From assembly GCF_017743935.1 (NCBI RefSeq), contig NZ_JAGHRE010000008.1, forward strand, positions 186,001 through 250,000: a stretch of DNA of 64,000 nt, given 5' to 3'. Positions 8,708 through 17,311 of this stretch are shown here, piece by piece. The notes under the pieces are model-generated. The model worked only from the letters and a program-made list of their open reading frames with translations. It was not told the origin of the DNA and searched no databases. Both the position numbers and the translations under genes were made by a program. Numbering within the stretch: position 1 is the stretch's first letter; every line of letters starts with the position of its first letter. Origin of the DNA: Tropicibacter sp. R16_0 (lineage in GTDB: Bacteria; Pseudomonadota; Alphaproteobacteria; Rhodobacterales; Rhodobacteraceae).

Positions 8708-9346
8708 ATGACCCAAGCGACTGCATTCTGGGATGGCATTGCCGAACGCTATGCCAAATCCCCCATAAAAGACGTCGAAGCCTATGAATACACGCTGGAG
8801 CGCACCCGGTCCTATCTGGGTGCTGATGACAACGTTCTGGAATTGGGCGCGGGCACCGGATCCACCGCGTTGCTGCTGGCCCCCAGCGTGACGCGTTACG
8901 TCGCCAGCGACCTGTCCCCAAAGATGACCGAAATCGGCCGTACCAAGGCCACCGACCAAGGAGTGACCAATGTGGAGTTCATTGCAGCGGATGTATCTGA
9001 TCCGCAGTTGGCGGGCACGCCTTATGATACAGTTCTGGCCCTGAACCTGCTGCACTTGTTGCCCAATCTGACCGAGGATCTGAAACACATCCACCAGATG
9101 ATCAAACCCGGCGGGCTGTTCATTTCGAAATCTGTCTGCCTGAACGCCAAGGGCCTGCCTCTGCGCCTGCGGATCATGAAACTTGCCATTCCGCTGATGC
9201 AGTTGCTCGGCAAGGCGCCTTTTGTACGCTCCCTTACGATCGAAGAACTGGAGCACGAGGTCATGGCTGCCGGATTCGAGATCATTGAGACTGGCAACTA
9301 TCCAGCCGTGCCGCCCAGCCGGTATCTGGTGGCACGGCGCGTCTGA
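8708..9346 (+). CDS. Class I SAM-dependent methyltransferase
   Basis: 212 residues. Motif I is VLELGAGTGS (about residues 44-53), an acidic motif II follows (ASDLSPKM), and NLLHLLPN is in the motif IV region, so this is a Rossmann-fold small-molecule methyltransferase of the UbiE/type-11 group. The ATG at 8708 has AAAGGAG seven bases upstream; an upstream in-frame start at 8639 lies inside the LysR promoter region. The substrate is unknown. Its likely regulator is the divergent LysR gene. Confidence 0.9.
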   Translation: MTQATAFWDGIAERYAKSPIKDVEAYEYTLERTRSYLGADDNVLELGAGTGSTALLLAPSVTRYVASDLSPKMTEIGRTKATDQGVTNVEFIAADVSDPQLAGTPYDTVLALNLLHLLPNLTEDLKHIHQMIKPGGLFISKSVCLNAKGLPLRLRIMKLAIPLMQLLGKAPFVRSLTIEELEHEVMAAGFEIIETGNYPAVPPSRYLVARRV

Positions 9347-9361
9347 TCCTGGCGCACGCGG

Positions 9362-10177
9362 TTACGACAGTTTGGCGTGCACCTCATCCAGGTCGATCTG
9401 ATCGACCGGCATCTTGTTGGCGGGATTTTCGAAGTCGTATTTGAACAGCTCGAAATCCCGTTTGTAGATCTCGTACACCAGGTGCATCGACAAATCGTCG
9501 AAGTAATCCTCCACCGGGTGGGCGCGCTTGGGCCCATGGCCTTCGGATTCGTTGAACCTTGGGATCTGCCCCAGATCCACCTTTACCGGGGTTTCGATGT
9601 TGTTCAGCACGTCCTGCATGCCGTCGTTGAACTGTTCCGTCCAAACGATGTTGTCATAGCGCCCACCGTTGGCGATGAAGGTTGAGACATGGCCCGACAT
9701 CGCGGACCAATGAATGTCCGGGTCCATAGGGCGGCGCCAGCGGATGGTGTCACGGGCAAACAGCAGGAACCGACGAAAGCTCTTGATCTGGTCGAATTCC
9801 TGCTTGCCGTCGTCGCCGCCGACTTCGATCCCGTATTTGTAGATCAGCGTCGGCACCAGATTGCCGCGATACCGTTTGCCGTTGCGCTGGATGCCGCAAA
9901 TCTTGTCAAAGAAGGACGACAGGATGCGAGTGTAAGGGTTGCGCACACAGGTGAAGGCGTATGATTTGTGCGCCTGTACATTGCGCGTGATGGGCCCTTG
10001 GCTTTCATCAAGCGCCCATTTGTGCATGCCGCCTTTGGCGTCGTGGATGTCCCCGTCAAAAAATTCGCCATGATCCGAATAATACATGATCTGACCAATG
10101 GTCGAGCAGGCACATTTCGGCACCACTCGATACACAACACTTTCACTTTCCGTCATCCAGGTGCCTGGAAAACCCAT
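9362..10177 (-). CDS. Sulfotransferase family 2-type protein
   Basis: 271 residues. The 5'-phosphosulfate loop is VPKCACST (residues 19-26) and the 3'-phosphate motif is CVRNPYTRILSSFFDK. These are the two PAPS-binding signatures of membrane-carbohydrate sulfotransferases (Sulfotransfer_2). The enzyme would transfer sulfate from PAPS to a glycan. It diverges from the glycosyltransferase at 10324, so the two probably act on the same extracellular or cell-surface polysaccharide. Confidence 0.88.
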   Translation of the reverse strand: MGFPGTWMTESESVVYRVVPKCACSTIGQIMYYSDHGEFFDGDIHDAKGGMHKWALDESQGPITRNVQAHKSYAFTCVRNPYTRILSSFFDKICGIQRNGKRYRGNLVPTLIYKYGIEVGGDDGKQEFDQIKSFRRFLLFARDTIRWRRPMDPDIHWSAMSGHVSTFIANGGRYDNIVWTEQFNDGMQDVLNNIETPVKVDLGQIPRFNESEGHGPKRAHPVEDYFDDLSMHLVYEIYKRDFELFKYDFENPANKMPVDQIDLDEVHAKLS

Positions 10178-10248
10178 CTGCCTTGCCTCCGTACCCCATT
10201 TCGCCCTAGCTTAAGCCACAGGCGTCTTTGCCTCAAAAAACCAAATAA

Positions 10249-10286
10249 ACCCTGTTTATTCAATCGGTCTTCATCTTTAACAGGGT
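10249..10286. promoter_or_regulatory. Inverted repeat between sulfotransferase and glycosyltransferase genes
   Basis: ACCCTGTT (10249-10256) and AACAGGGT (10279-10286) are perfect inverted 8-mers, 22 bases apart, in the A/T-rich 146-base gap between two divergent genes. It could be an operator shared by both promoters or an early-transcript hairpin of the rightward gene. Confidence 0.3.
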
Positions 10287-10323
10287 AAACAAAGGGCAGA
10301 AACAAGGGTTCATCGTTTCCAAT

Positions 10324-11901
10324 ATGGCAAAAATTGCCTACATCTTGCTGTGCCACAAGGATCCGGATGCCATCATCATGCAGGCCGAGCGGCTCACTGC
10401 GGCCGGCGACTATATGTCGATCCACTTTGATGCCAGCGCCAAGTCCGAGCATTTTCGCAAAATCAAGACGGCCCTGTCTGACAACCCAAACGTCACATTT
10501 GCGCGCAAGCGCATCAAATGCGGTTGGGGGGAATGGTCTCTTGTTCAGGCCACGCTCTATGCGATCGAGGCGGCGGCAGACGAATTTCCGCGAGCCACGC
10601 ATTTCTACATGCTGTCGGGCGACTGCATGGCCATCAAAACTGCCGAATACGCGCATCAGTTTCTGGACGACAACGACAAGGACTTTGTCGAAAGCTTTGA
10701 TTACTTCGAAAGCGACTGGATCAAGACCGGCTGGAAAGAAGAACGGCTGATCTATCGCCATTGGTTCAACGAACGGACCCAGAAAAAGCGCTTCTATGCC
10801 ATGTTCAACCTGCAAAAACGGTTGGGTTGGACACGCGAAATTCCCCACGACATCCAGATCATGATCGGAAGCCAATGGTGGTGCCTGCGCCGCCGCACGA
10901 TCGAATGGATTCTGGAGTTCACCCGAACACGCCGTGATGTCATGCGGTTCTTTGCCACCACATGGATCCCGGACGAGACGTTCTTTCAAACCCTCGTCCG
11001 TCACCTGATCCCAGAGGACGAGATTGACAGCCGCACGCTGACCTTTCTCATGTTCTCGGACTACGGGATGCCGGTCACTTTTTACAATGACCACTACGAC
11101 CTGCTGCTCAGCCAGGATTTCCTGTTCGCACGCAAGATCAGCCCCGAGGCAAAAGAGCTCAAATCACGACTGGGTCGTCTCTATGCTGCTTATGACGTAC
11201 AGTTCCAGATCTCGAACGAGGGGCGCAGCCTGTTCAAGTTTCTGACCGGACGTGGCCGGATCGGTCGCAGGTTCGGCATGCGTTTTTGGGAGACCGAAAG
11301 CTCCCTGGGCCGAGAGCGCGAGTTGATGATCGTGGTGTGCAAGAAATGGCACGTGGCCAAGCGACTGCTGGAACACATCCGGCATGTGATGAACGTGCCG
11401 ACCATCGAATATCTTTTCAATGAAGAAAGCGCGCCACTACCGGACCTTGGCGGCATTCAGGCGACATTGGAAAAGCGCACCCGTCACCGCCGCGCATTGA
11501 TGCGGATGCTGTTTGAATACTATGACACCGACCGGCTGGTGATCTGCATGGATCCATCAAACCTTGACCTGATGCACGACTTCTTTTCGGACCGTTCGGT
11601 CACCCGCATGTTGGAGATCGAGTGCAAGTTCACCGACGAATACCTGATCGGTCACGCACACCGCGTGGGGCTTGCTGGCGAACGCACCCCGCAAGCAACA
11701 CTGGAACGGCTGCTGCCCACGATCCGCAACGATCTGGCGTATGAGGGCGACCGCATCCGCGACGCAGGCTTTGCCCGGTATGTGCGCATGCGCGAGACAG
11801 CCCAGCCCGAGGAAAACGCCGAAAAGCTGTCCGAGTTCCTGTCGATTTCATGGGAGCAAGGTCTGCGCCTGGCGCAGACCGAGCATTTGTTTGCGGATTG
11901 A
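10324..11901 (+). CDS. Core-2/I-branching beta-1,6-N-acetylglucosaminyltransferase-like protein (DUF5928-type)
   Basis: 525 residues. The N-terminal half (MAKIAYILLCHKDPDAIIMQ, IHFDASAK, HFYMLSGDCMAIK, SQWWCLRRRTIEWIL) has the GT14 core-2/I-branching fold pattern. The C-terminal half (from about residue 285) is a long conserved extension of the kind called DUF5928 in roseobacters, starting around the GRIGRRFG segment. It would build a GlcNAc-containing glycan. No membrane segment is apparent, so it acts in the cytosol. The divergent sulfotransferase partner suggests a sulfated polysaccharide. Confidence 0.85.
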   Translation: MAKIAYILLCHKDPDAIIMQAERLTAAGDYMSIHFDASAKSEHFRKIKTALSDNPNVTFARKRIKCGWGEWSLVQATLYAIEAAADEFPRATHFYMLSGDCMAIKTAEYAHQFLDDNDKDFVESFDYFESDWIKTGWKEERLIYRHWFNERTQKKRFYAMFNLQKRLGWTREIPHDIQIMIGSQWWCLRRRTIEWILEFTRTRRDVMRFFATTWIPDETFFQTLVRHLIPEDEIDSRTLTFLMFSDYGMPVTFYNDHYDLLLSQDFLFARKISPEAKELKSRLGRLYAAYDVQFQISNEGRSLFKFLTGRGRIGRRFGMRFWETESSLGRERELMIVVCKKWHVAKRLLEHIRHVMNVPTIEYLFNEESAPLPDLGGIQATLEKRTRHRRALMRMLFEYYDTDRLVICMDPSNLDLMHDFFSDRSVTRMLEIECKFTDEYLIGHAHRVGLAGERTPQATLERLLPTIRNDLAYEGDRIRDAGFARYVRMRETAQPEENAEKLSEFLSISWEQGLRLAQTEHLFAD

Positions 11902-11910
11902 TCCAGACCC

Positions 11911-12429
11911 TTACTTGAACGTCAGCACGCCCTTGTAGTCCGCGATCAACGGGGTCTCGACGCCCTCGGGAAATTTGACCACAAACGTATCCGTCTGGAT
12001 GTTCTGGCCTTTGTAGTTCTTCATCTCATAGGTCTGAACAGCTTGGCCTGTGACCGTGACAGACTCTCCGTTCTCTGTCGCGCTCAAAATGGAATAGCTG
12101 CGGTCCAGTTCTTTGTAGTCCTTGAAGTACTCCAGGTACTCTTCGGGTATCTCGATATCGGCATAGGCTTGTACTTCTTCACGGGTGAAGTTGAACACGT
12201 CGTCAGGCAGGCCATAGCCATACTTGGTCGTGTACTGGGCCGTCGCATTCGGCATGAACATGTTGATCATCGGCGGGTAGTTCTCGCTGATCAGGTTCGA
12301 GTAGAAACTGTCCACCAGCGCCTTTGCATCCTCGACCTTGTCAGCAAGAGCCGCTTGCGCCGACAGGGCCACGCCCACAGACATCGCAAAAACGGTGCGC
12401 GTTGATTGGTTGAAACTTAAAACGGGCAT
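11911..12429 (-). CDS. Secreted NTF2-like (SnoaL-fold) protein
   Basis: 172 residues. A Sec signal peptide covers about residues 1-29 (…VALSAQAALA then DK). The mature part (KVEDAKALVDSFYSNLISE…, then beta strands) has the cone-like NTF2 pattern. The ATG at 12429 is preferred because AGGAG ends seven bases upstream; an ATG two codons earlier would be too close. The promoter region is strongly A/T-rich. The ligand or catalytic role is unknown. The stop lies 9 bases from the convergent glycosyltransferase stop. Confidence 0.75.
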   Translation of the reverse strand: MPVLSFNQSTRTVFAMSVGVALSAQAALADKVEDAKALVDSFYSNLISENYPPMINMFMPNATAQYTTKYGYGLPDDVFNFTREEVQAYADIEIPEEYLEYFKDYKELDRSYSILSATENGESVTVTGQAVQTYEMKNYKGQNIQTDTFVVKFPEGVETPLIADYKGVLTFK

Positions 12430-12512
12430 AATCATTCTCCTAATTACTGTCATATAAGACAATATATAGAAGATATGTAAGCTACGACCTGTTTCAACCA
12501 TTTCACCGACAT

Positions 12513-12543
12513 GAAAAAAGCGCCACGGAAGGCCGTGGCGCTT
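12513..12543 (-). terminator. Terminator of the eight-gene AAA+/coiled-coil operon
   Basis: An 11-bp stem (12518-12528 with 12533-12543) with a 4-base loop; read on the minus strand it ends in a run of U. It lies 13 bases past the DUF1523 stop, the last gene of the operon. Confidence 0.88.
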
Positions 12544-12555
12544 GGGATCAACCAG

Positions 12556-13197
12556 TCAGGACTTCCAACTGTCCAGCCATTTGCGGAACCGGCCCCGCTT
12601 TTCGTCGATGGCATCGCCGGCGGCATAAAGGCTGTCCTCGACGCTTTCGACCATCGGGTCGATCCGCGCCTGACGGAAGCGCCGCCAGCGGACATAAAGC
12701 GCCCAGCCGATGGCTGCGAAGAAGATCAGGAAGATGATGTTGAACCACGGGATGATGCGCACTTCGGGCCCGTCCACGCGCCAGATTTTGACGGCATTGG
12801 GAAAGATCGACATGAATTCGTTCCGCCAGCCATAGTGGCGGATCACAGCCCATTTCGGGTCGGCCTCGGATGATTTAAGGTCCGCTGCCTCGGCCTGCAG
12901 GTTCGACGATGTCACCTTGAAATAGGGCGGCCAGCTCCAGCCGGTGTCTTCGTTGCGATAGACCATGACTTTGCCGTTGGCCTTGCGGGTCTGGATGAAG
13001 AACACGTCCCGGTTCGATGTCGTGGTGTCGCTGCCCACATCCTGTGCGGCCCAGAACAGGCTGTTCTCGCCCGGGTCGATCCGCTTTTCATAAGTGTCGC
13101 TGACACGAACGACATCATGCTGCGGCAGAGTGTAGTGCAGAACAGCCACCACAGTGCCCCAGAACAGGATGATGAACGCCCATTTGATGTAAGCCAT
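12556..13197 (-). CDS. DUF1523 family membrane protein
   Basis: 213 residues with membrane segments at about 5-22 and 148-168 and a periplasmic-sized domain between them. The N-terminus (KWAFIILFWGTVVAVLHYTLPQHDVVR) and the WSWPPYFK element are typical of DUF1523, a family I know mainly from Rhodobacterales. It is the last gene of the minus-strand operon that begins at 19702, 11 bases after the upstream gene. Its function is unknown. Confidence 0.85.
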   Translation of the reverse strand: MAYIKWAFIILFWGTVVAVLHYTLPQHDVVRVSDTYEKRIDPGENSLFWAAQDVGSDTTTSNRDVFFIQTRKANGKVMVYRNEDTGWSWPPYFKVTSSNLQAEAADLKSSEADPKWAVIRHYGWRNEFMSIFPNAVKIWRVDGPEVRIIPWFNIIFLIFFAAIGWALYVRWRRFRQARIDPMVESVEDSLYAAGDAIDEKRGRFRKWLDSWKS

Positions 13198-13208
13198 GGA
13201 TCAGGCCC

Positions 13209-13475
13209 TCACATAAAGTTCGAATAGTAAACAAGGAATGCAATGATCCCCAAAGGGACAACATACACACCCAGGATCAGTTTGCGCCGGAACGAGCCAT
13301 CGTATTTCTTCAGCCCGCGCTGAATGAACGCCTCGCGATCACCCGTCATGCCCTTTTTGTCCCAATGCGCTTCCAGCTTTCCGCGCCGCACACGTCGGGA
13401 ATAGATCGACACGATCACATAGATCACCGTCAGGACAATCAGAAGCGGGATCATCAACCGCAACATCACGATCAT
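13209..13475 (-). CDS. Small two-helix membrane protein of the operon
   Basis: 88 residues with hydrophobic helices at about 5-24 and 66-85 flanking a basic cytoplasmic-type loop (YSRRVRRGKLEAHWDKK). Its ATG directly follows the TAA of the DUF6638 gene, so it is clearly co-transcribed. I recognise no named family. Confidence 0.75.
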   Translation of the reverse strand: MIVMLRLMIPLLIVLTVIYVIVSIYSRRVRRGKLEAHWDKKGMTGDREAFIQRGLKKYDGSFRRKLILGVYVVPLGIIAFLVYYSNFM

Positions 13476-14813
13476 TTACGGCCTCCTTACTGCGCCCCAG
13501 GGTCCAACGCGCTCGATCAGATCATCGACGCGCGTCTCGCCGTCCATATCCGGCTCGTGCCCAAACAGCGCCTCGCGCGCGCCTGCCTTGTCCACCTGAT
13601 ACTCCTGCTCAAGGAAATCAGCAACATAGGCCTTCTTGGTCTCGGGCCAGCCCGCATAGGTGCGATAGAACAGTTCCTTGTGGCAAATGAACAGCTGACG
13701 CACGTCCAGCGGGCAGAGTTCCGCCAGCAGCATGTTCACCAGATCGCGGTGCGGCGTATCGGCAGCGCGCAGGGTATAGAAATACGCCGGATGGTCCGAG
13801 CTGATGCGCGGCCAGCTGCCACCGGACTTGGCCCAGGACATCAGTTGTGACAGCCCGTGATACACCTCGGGCAATTCATCCACATGCCGTCGCGCCAGCC
13901 GCCGCATGTCGCTGCGCCCCAGCTCGCTCAGGTCGATACCCGCATTGGCCGCCGTGTCGATGGTGATGAAATCCATCTTCTGCTGCAAGATCGCCGCTGC
14001 ATCCACACCACGCGCCTTGACGATGGGTTCGGCCAATTCGTTGTAGTCCAGAAACTTGGCGATCCTGTTCCGGTCGCTCAGGTCAAAGACATATTTGATC
14101 GGCAGCTCTTCGTCGGGCTTCTCGCCACTCACGATCACCGCCGGATGGTCCAGGTCGGTGAACAGATACATGCCACCATAATGCGCCGTCCAGAACGCGC
14201 CCTGTTCAAACGTCCCCTGGCTCAAGTGCACCGGGTTGCGGGTCACATCGCCCGTCTGCTTGGCCGCCCCGATCATGTCGGCGATCAGCACATCATCAAA
14301 CCAGGCGTCTTCCTCGGTCTTGAACCGCTCGACCATATTCGCCAACTGCGTCGCGGTCTTGAGCGTCCCGCCCACTGTATCGGCCTCAACCTCGACGCTT
14401 TTCAGATCAAACAGATCGCGCGTCGAGCGGATCTTGAAGACCGAATTCACCAGCTCACCCGCCACCGCATCCGTGGCCGTCAGGGCAAAGAGCTGACTTT
14501 CGTTGTCCTCGATGAACTGCCGCAGAATATCCCGCGAGGTCGAGAATTTCACATTCAAGAGCGGCGCCCGCTTCTGCTCGGTCGTGAGCAGAATGAACTG
14601 CCGATTGACCCCATTGGGATTAAGGTAGAGCGGGTCACCCAGTTCCTCCCCCACCTCCGGCGAAAAGCCTGAGATATCGACGTGAAAGTCACTCAACTGC
14701 GTGGCCTTGCCGCTCAGATGCCCGAGCGCACGGTTATAGCGTTCGATCAGGGCCGGGCTGGAGATATGGACCAAATTGCCAAACATCAGGCCTTTTTCAA
14801 TCAATCTCTTCAT
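13476..14813 (-). CDS. DUF6638 family protein
   Basis: 445 residues, soluble, without a signal peptide or a recognisable catalytic motif. It begins MKRLIEKGLMFGNL and I place it in DUF6638 from memory of the family's N-terminus and length. The ATG at 14813 has a strong AGGAGG site five bases upstream; an extension to 14891 is not family-like. It lies between two membrane-protein genes in the operon and follows a 195-base spacer with two stable hairpins. A scaffold or adaptor role is only inference. Confidence 0.75.
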   Translation of the reverse strand: MKRLIEKGLMFGNLVHISSPALIERYNRALGHLSGKATQLSDFHVDISGFSPEVGEELGDPLYLNPNGVNRQFILLTTEQKRAPLLNVKFSTSRDILRQFIEDNESQLFALTATDAVAGELVNSVFKIRSTRDLFDLKSVEVEADTVGGTLKTATQLANMVERFKTEEDAWFDDVLIADMIGAAKQTGDVTRNPVHLSQGTFEQGAFWTAHYGGMYLFTDLDHPAVIVSGEKPDEELPIKYVFDLSDRNRIAKFLDYNELAEPIVKARGVDAAAILQQKMDFITIDTAANAGIDLSELGRSDMRRLARRHVDELPEVYHGLSQLMSWAKSGGSWPRISSDHPAYFYTLRAADTPHRDLVNMLLAELCPLDVRQLFICHKELFYRTYAGWPETKKAYVADFLEQEYQVDKAGAREALFGHEPDMDGETRVDDLIERVGPWGAVRRP

Positions 14814-14910
14814 AACGCCTCCTGTCTTCCGCAACGGTAGTGATCCGCGCAGCACGAGAATTGACTCGGAAATCGGCAGACACTTGACCAAACTTTCCGA
14901 TCACCACCCA

Positions 14911-14960
14911 AGCCCCCTCCCCATGGGGGGAAGGGAGGGGGCTGCGCGGCAGAGCCGCGC
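14911..14960. repeat. Two adjacent perfect stem-loops in an operon spacer
   Basis: Stem 1 is 11 bp (14911-14921 with 14933-14943) and stem 2 is 7 bp (14944-14950 with 14954-14960) with a 3-base loop; no base separates them. They lie in the 195-base gap between the 104-residue membrane protein and the DUF6638 gene. No U tract follows, so an mRNA-processing or stability element, or a palindromic repeat unit, fits better than a terminator. Confidence 0.6.
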
Positions 14961-15008
14961 TGGTCTGCGGACACATCTGTTGTGTGAACATCCCTTCGAA
15001 AAACTCGC

Positions 15009-15323
15009 TCAATTCTCGCCCCCATCAGACAGTAAGCGACGCTCGCGCACGCTCAATTGCGCAATCCGAATGGCCAGCAGTGGCATCGCGCAAAGCATTG
15101 CAGCGATCACCAGAAACACACGATCCCCTGGCCCGACATAAGTCAGCTCAAGCGCCTCAAAAACAAATTGAATCGATATGACACCGATCGCCACGGCCAC
15201 AGCACCCGCAACAAAACGCTTGATTGCAAGATGCCCCTTTCTCTCAGAAAGTGTTTCCCAGGATGGCACCCAAAAACAAATGAGAAAAACCGCGACGCTG
15301 ACGGTTCCGGCATAGAAACTCAT
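15009..15323 (-). CDS. Small membrane protein of the AAA+ operon
   Basis: 104 residues with three hydrophobic segments (about 4-20, 35-55 and 70-90). Its ATG overlaps the stop of the AAA+ gene by four bases (ATGA), which indicates coupled translation. No named family is recognised; it is probably an inner-membrane partner of the ATPase. Confidence 0.7.
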   Translation of the reverse strand: MSFYAGTVSVAVFLICFWVPSWETLSERKGHLAIKRFVAGAVAVAIGVISIQFVFEALELTYVGPGDRVFLVIAAMLCAMPLLAIRIAQLSVRERRLLSDGGEN

Positions 15324-17257
15324 GCCTTCCCCTCCAAATACCGTTTCTTCGCCTCTTCCTGACGGCCGAAATCACGCACCATGGTCTCAATCGCAACCTC
15401 GTCGCTTTTGTCGGCGTAGCGGAATTCGCTGTCGGCGTAGCGGTTGATCTCTTGCAGGACCATGTCCACCGTGATCGGCACGCGCAGCTCGGAAATCATC
15501 GCCTTTTTGGTGTCGTAGTCCTTGAACAGGAACAGCTCGGGGTTTTCCATCCATTCATCCGGCAGCTCAAAGTCCATCGCGCGGACCTTCACGGCGTCAG
15601 TAATGTTCTTGATCGCACGGCCCGTGAACCGCTCATCCGCCTGTTGGATGCCCTTCAGGTACGTGCCCAGCTTGGCAATCGTATCCAGCGGCCCAATCTC
15701 GGACGACACCCGGTCGAACACCCGCATCAGCCCCTCTTCGTGGGGACGGTTGTGGCCCTCGAAGCTGGCGGCGACGGCGCGTTTGATTTCCTGCGCGGCC
15801 ATCAGATCGTGATCGCCCAGGGGGATGTCGTGGTTCTTGCCCATGAGCAGCGACAGGATGTCGATGTAATCCTCGCGGCTTTGCGGGCCATCCACAAGGA
15901 ACCGTGCCCCCGCCCGCTGGCGCAGGGCGTCGTCGACATTCTCGGGGTAGTTCGAGAACATGCCAAAGGTGCAGTTGCCGCGCACAACGGTGTTGGCGCC
16001 TGCAAAGCTCTCCATCAGCACCGCCGTGATCTCGAGCTGCCCGGCCGAGGACTGCCGGTCGCCGCGCTTGCCCGCCAGCTGGTCGATGTCGTCGATGGTG
16101 CCGAACCCGATCACGGATGGGTCGATGATGGTATTGATAAAGGCCTTGGCGTTCTGCCCCGATTTACCCTGATAGCTGTCGATGTTGTCGGTCGACAGGT
16201 TCTGATAGCGGAACGGATAGCCCGCGACCTGGCAGTAATCATTGAGCAAACCCGCCATCATCTGGATCAGCGTCGTCTTGCCCGTCCCCGGCTTGCCGTC
16301 GCCCATGAAGGTAAAGATGAACCCGCCGAGCTCGGCAAAGGGGTTGAGGCGACGGTCGAAGTCATAGGCCATCAGCATCTTGGCCAGCCGCAGCGCCTGA
16401 TACTTGGCGATATGGTTGCCCACGACCTCGGTCGGCTTCTTGAAGGTCATGGTCAGCGTGGTGGATTTCGCTTTGGACGCCGGTTCAAACCCCCGCAGGG
16501 TCAGATCATCCGCCTCGACCCGCCAGGCGCTGCCTGCAAAGCCCGCCAGGTGCTGCGCCGTCTGCGAACGCTGCGCAGCCTTCTCCATCAGCCCTTCGGC
16601 ATAGGCGCTGACAGCGGCCACCAGATGCGCATCGTCCGGCGCTTTGGTGGCGAGCACCTGATCCAGCTCCCACAGTGCGCCGTGCAGGGCAAGTTGGCCA
16701 TTGTCAGTCAACAGCTCCTCAACCTCGCCCACATCCACCGTGGTTTCAGTCAAATGCGACGACATCAGATAGGCCAGCGCGTTACCCAGAACATGGGCCG
16801 AAATCAGCGCCTCTGCCGTCAGCATTTCCGAGAACTCCGCCTTGCGCGCAGGTGGCAGATCCCCCGCCAGATTGGCGCGTTTCAGATCGCCCAGCGCGGT
16901 TTGGTCGGAATAAACCTCTGCCATCGCCAAGGAGATCGCCACCGCCCGCCGCAACCCATGCTGCACCGTTGCCTGCAAGGGCGAGGTCAGCGCATCCCCA
17001 TCATCCGCCGCTTCGATCCGGTCAATTAGATGCACCCCATCAGCCCGCACGGTCCGCCGTGTCACCAACCCCGGCGTGGTCGAGCGAAACCGGCGCCGCG
17101 TACCCACACCGGGGCTGCGTTCGGGCGCTGCGCTCTCCACCATAGGCTTAGCAATCCGTGGCGCATGGTCGAACCCCTCCAGCATCGCCGTCGCCGCAGA
17201 ATAATGCTTGCGAATATCCTCTTCGCGCAATTCCATCTGATCAGACGTCAAACTCAT
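15320..17257 (-). CDS. AAA+ family ATPase of an uncharacterised operon
   Basis: 645 residues. The ATPase core lies at about 300-560. Walker A is GDGKPGTGKTT with Lys327 and Walker B is GTIDDID with Asp389/390. A sensor-like FSNYPENVDDALRQRAGARF segment with the arginine-rich end expected of an AAA+ module follows. The first 290 residues are a helical family-specific region with no motif that I know. No membrane segment is seen. Such ATPases remodel protein complexes, and here the obvious partners are the coiled-coil protein and the small membrane proteins of the same operon. Confidence 0.85.
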   Translation of the reverse strand: MSLTSDQMELREEDIRKHYSAATAMLEGFDHAPRIAKPMVESAAPERSPGVGTRRRFRSTTPGLVTRRTVRADGVHLIDRIEAADDGDALTSPLQATVQHGLRRAVAISLAMAEVYSDQTALGDLKRANLAGDLPPARKAEFSEMLTAEALISAHVLGNALAYLMSSHLTETTVDVGEVEELLTDNGQLALHGALWELDQVLATKAPDDAHLVAAVSAYAEGLMEKAAQRSQTAQHLAGFAGSAWRVEADDLTLRGFEPASKAKSTTLTMTFKKPTEVVGNHIAKYQALRLAKMLMAYDFDRRLNPFAELGGFIFTFMGDGKPGTGKTTLIQMMAGLLNDYCQVAGYPFRYQNLSTDNIDSYQGKSGQNAKAFINTIIDPSVIGFGTIDDIDQLAGKRGDRQSSAGQLEITAVLMESFAGANTVVRGNCTFGMFSNYPENVDDALRQRAGARFLVDGPQSREDYIDILSLLMGKNHDIPLGDHDLMAAQEIKRAVAASFEGHNRPHEEGLMRVFDRVSSEIGPLDTIAKLGTYLKGIQQADERFTGRAIKNITDAVKVRAMDFELPDEWMENPELFLFKDYDTKKAMISELRVPITVDMVLQEINRYADSEFRYADKSDEVAIETMVRDFGRQEEAKKRYLEGKA

Positions 17258-17311
17258 TTCACCAACCCACTCTTCTTCTCGTTCAAAATACGGCTGCCGG
17301 AGGCATAAAAA

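Noticed and set aside
15452-17029. A 525-codon plus-strand frame opposite the AAA+ gene
   Set aside because: Its content is Arg/His/Gln-rich noise and the opposite strand has Walker motifs and proper operon spacing.
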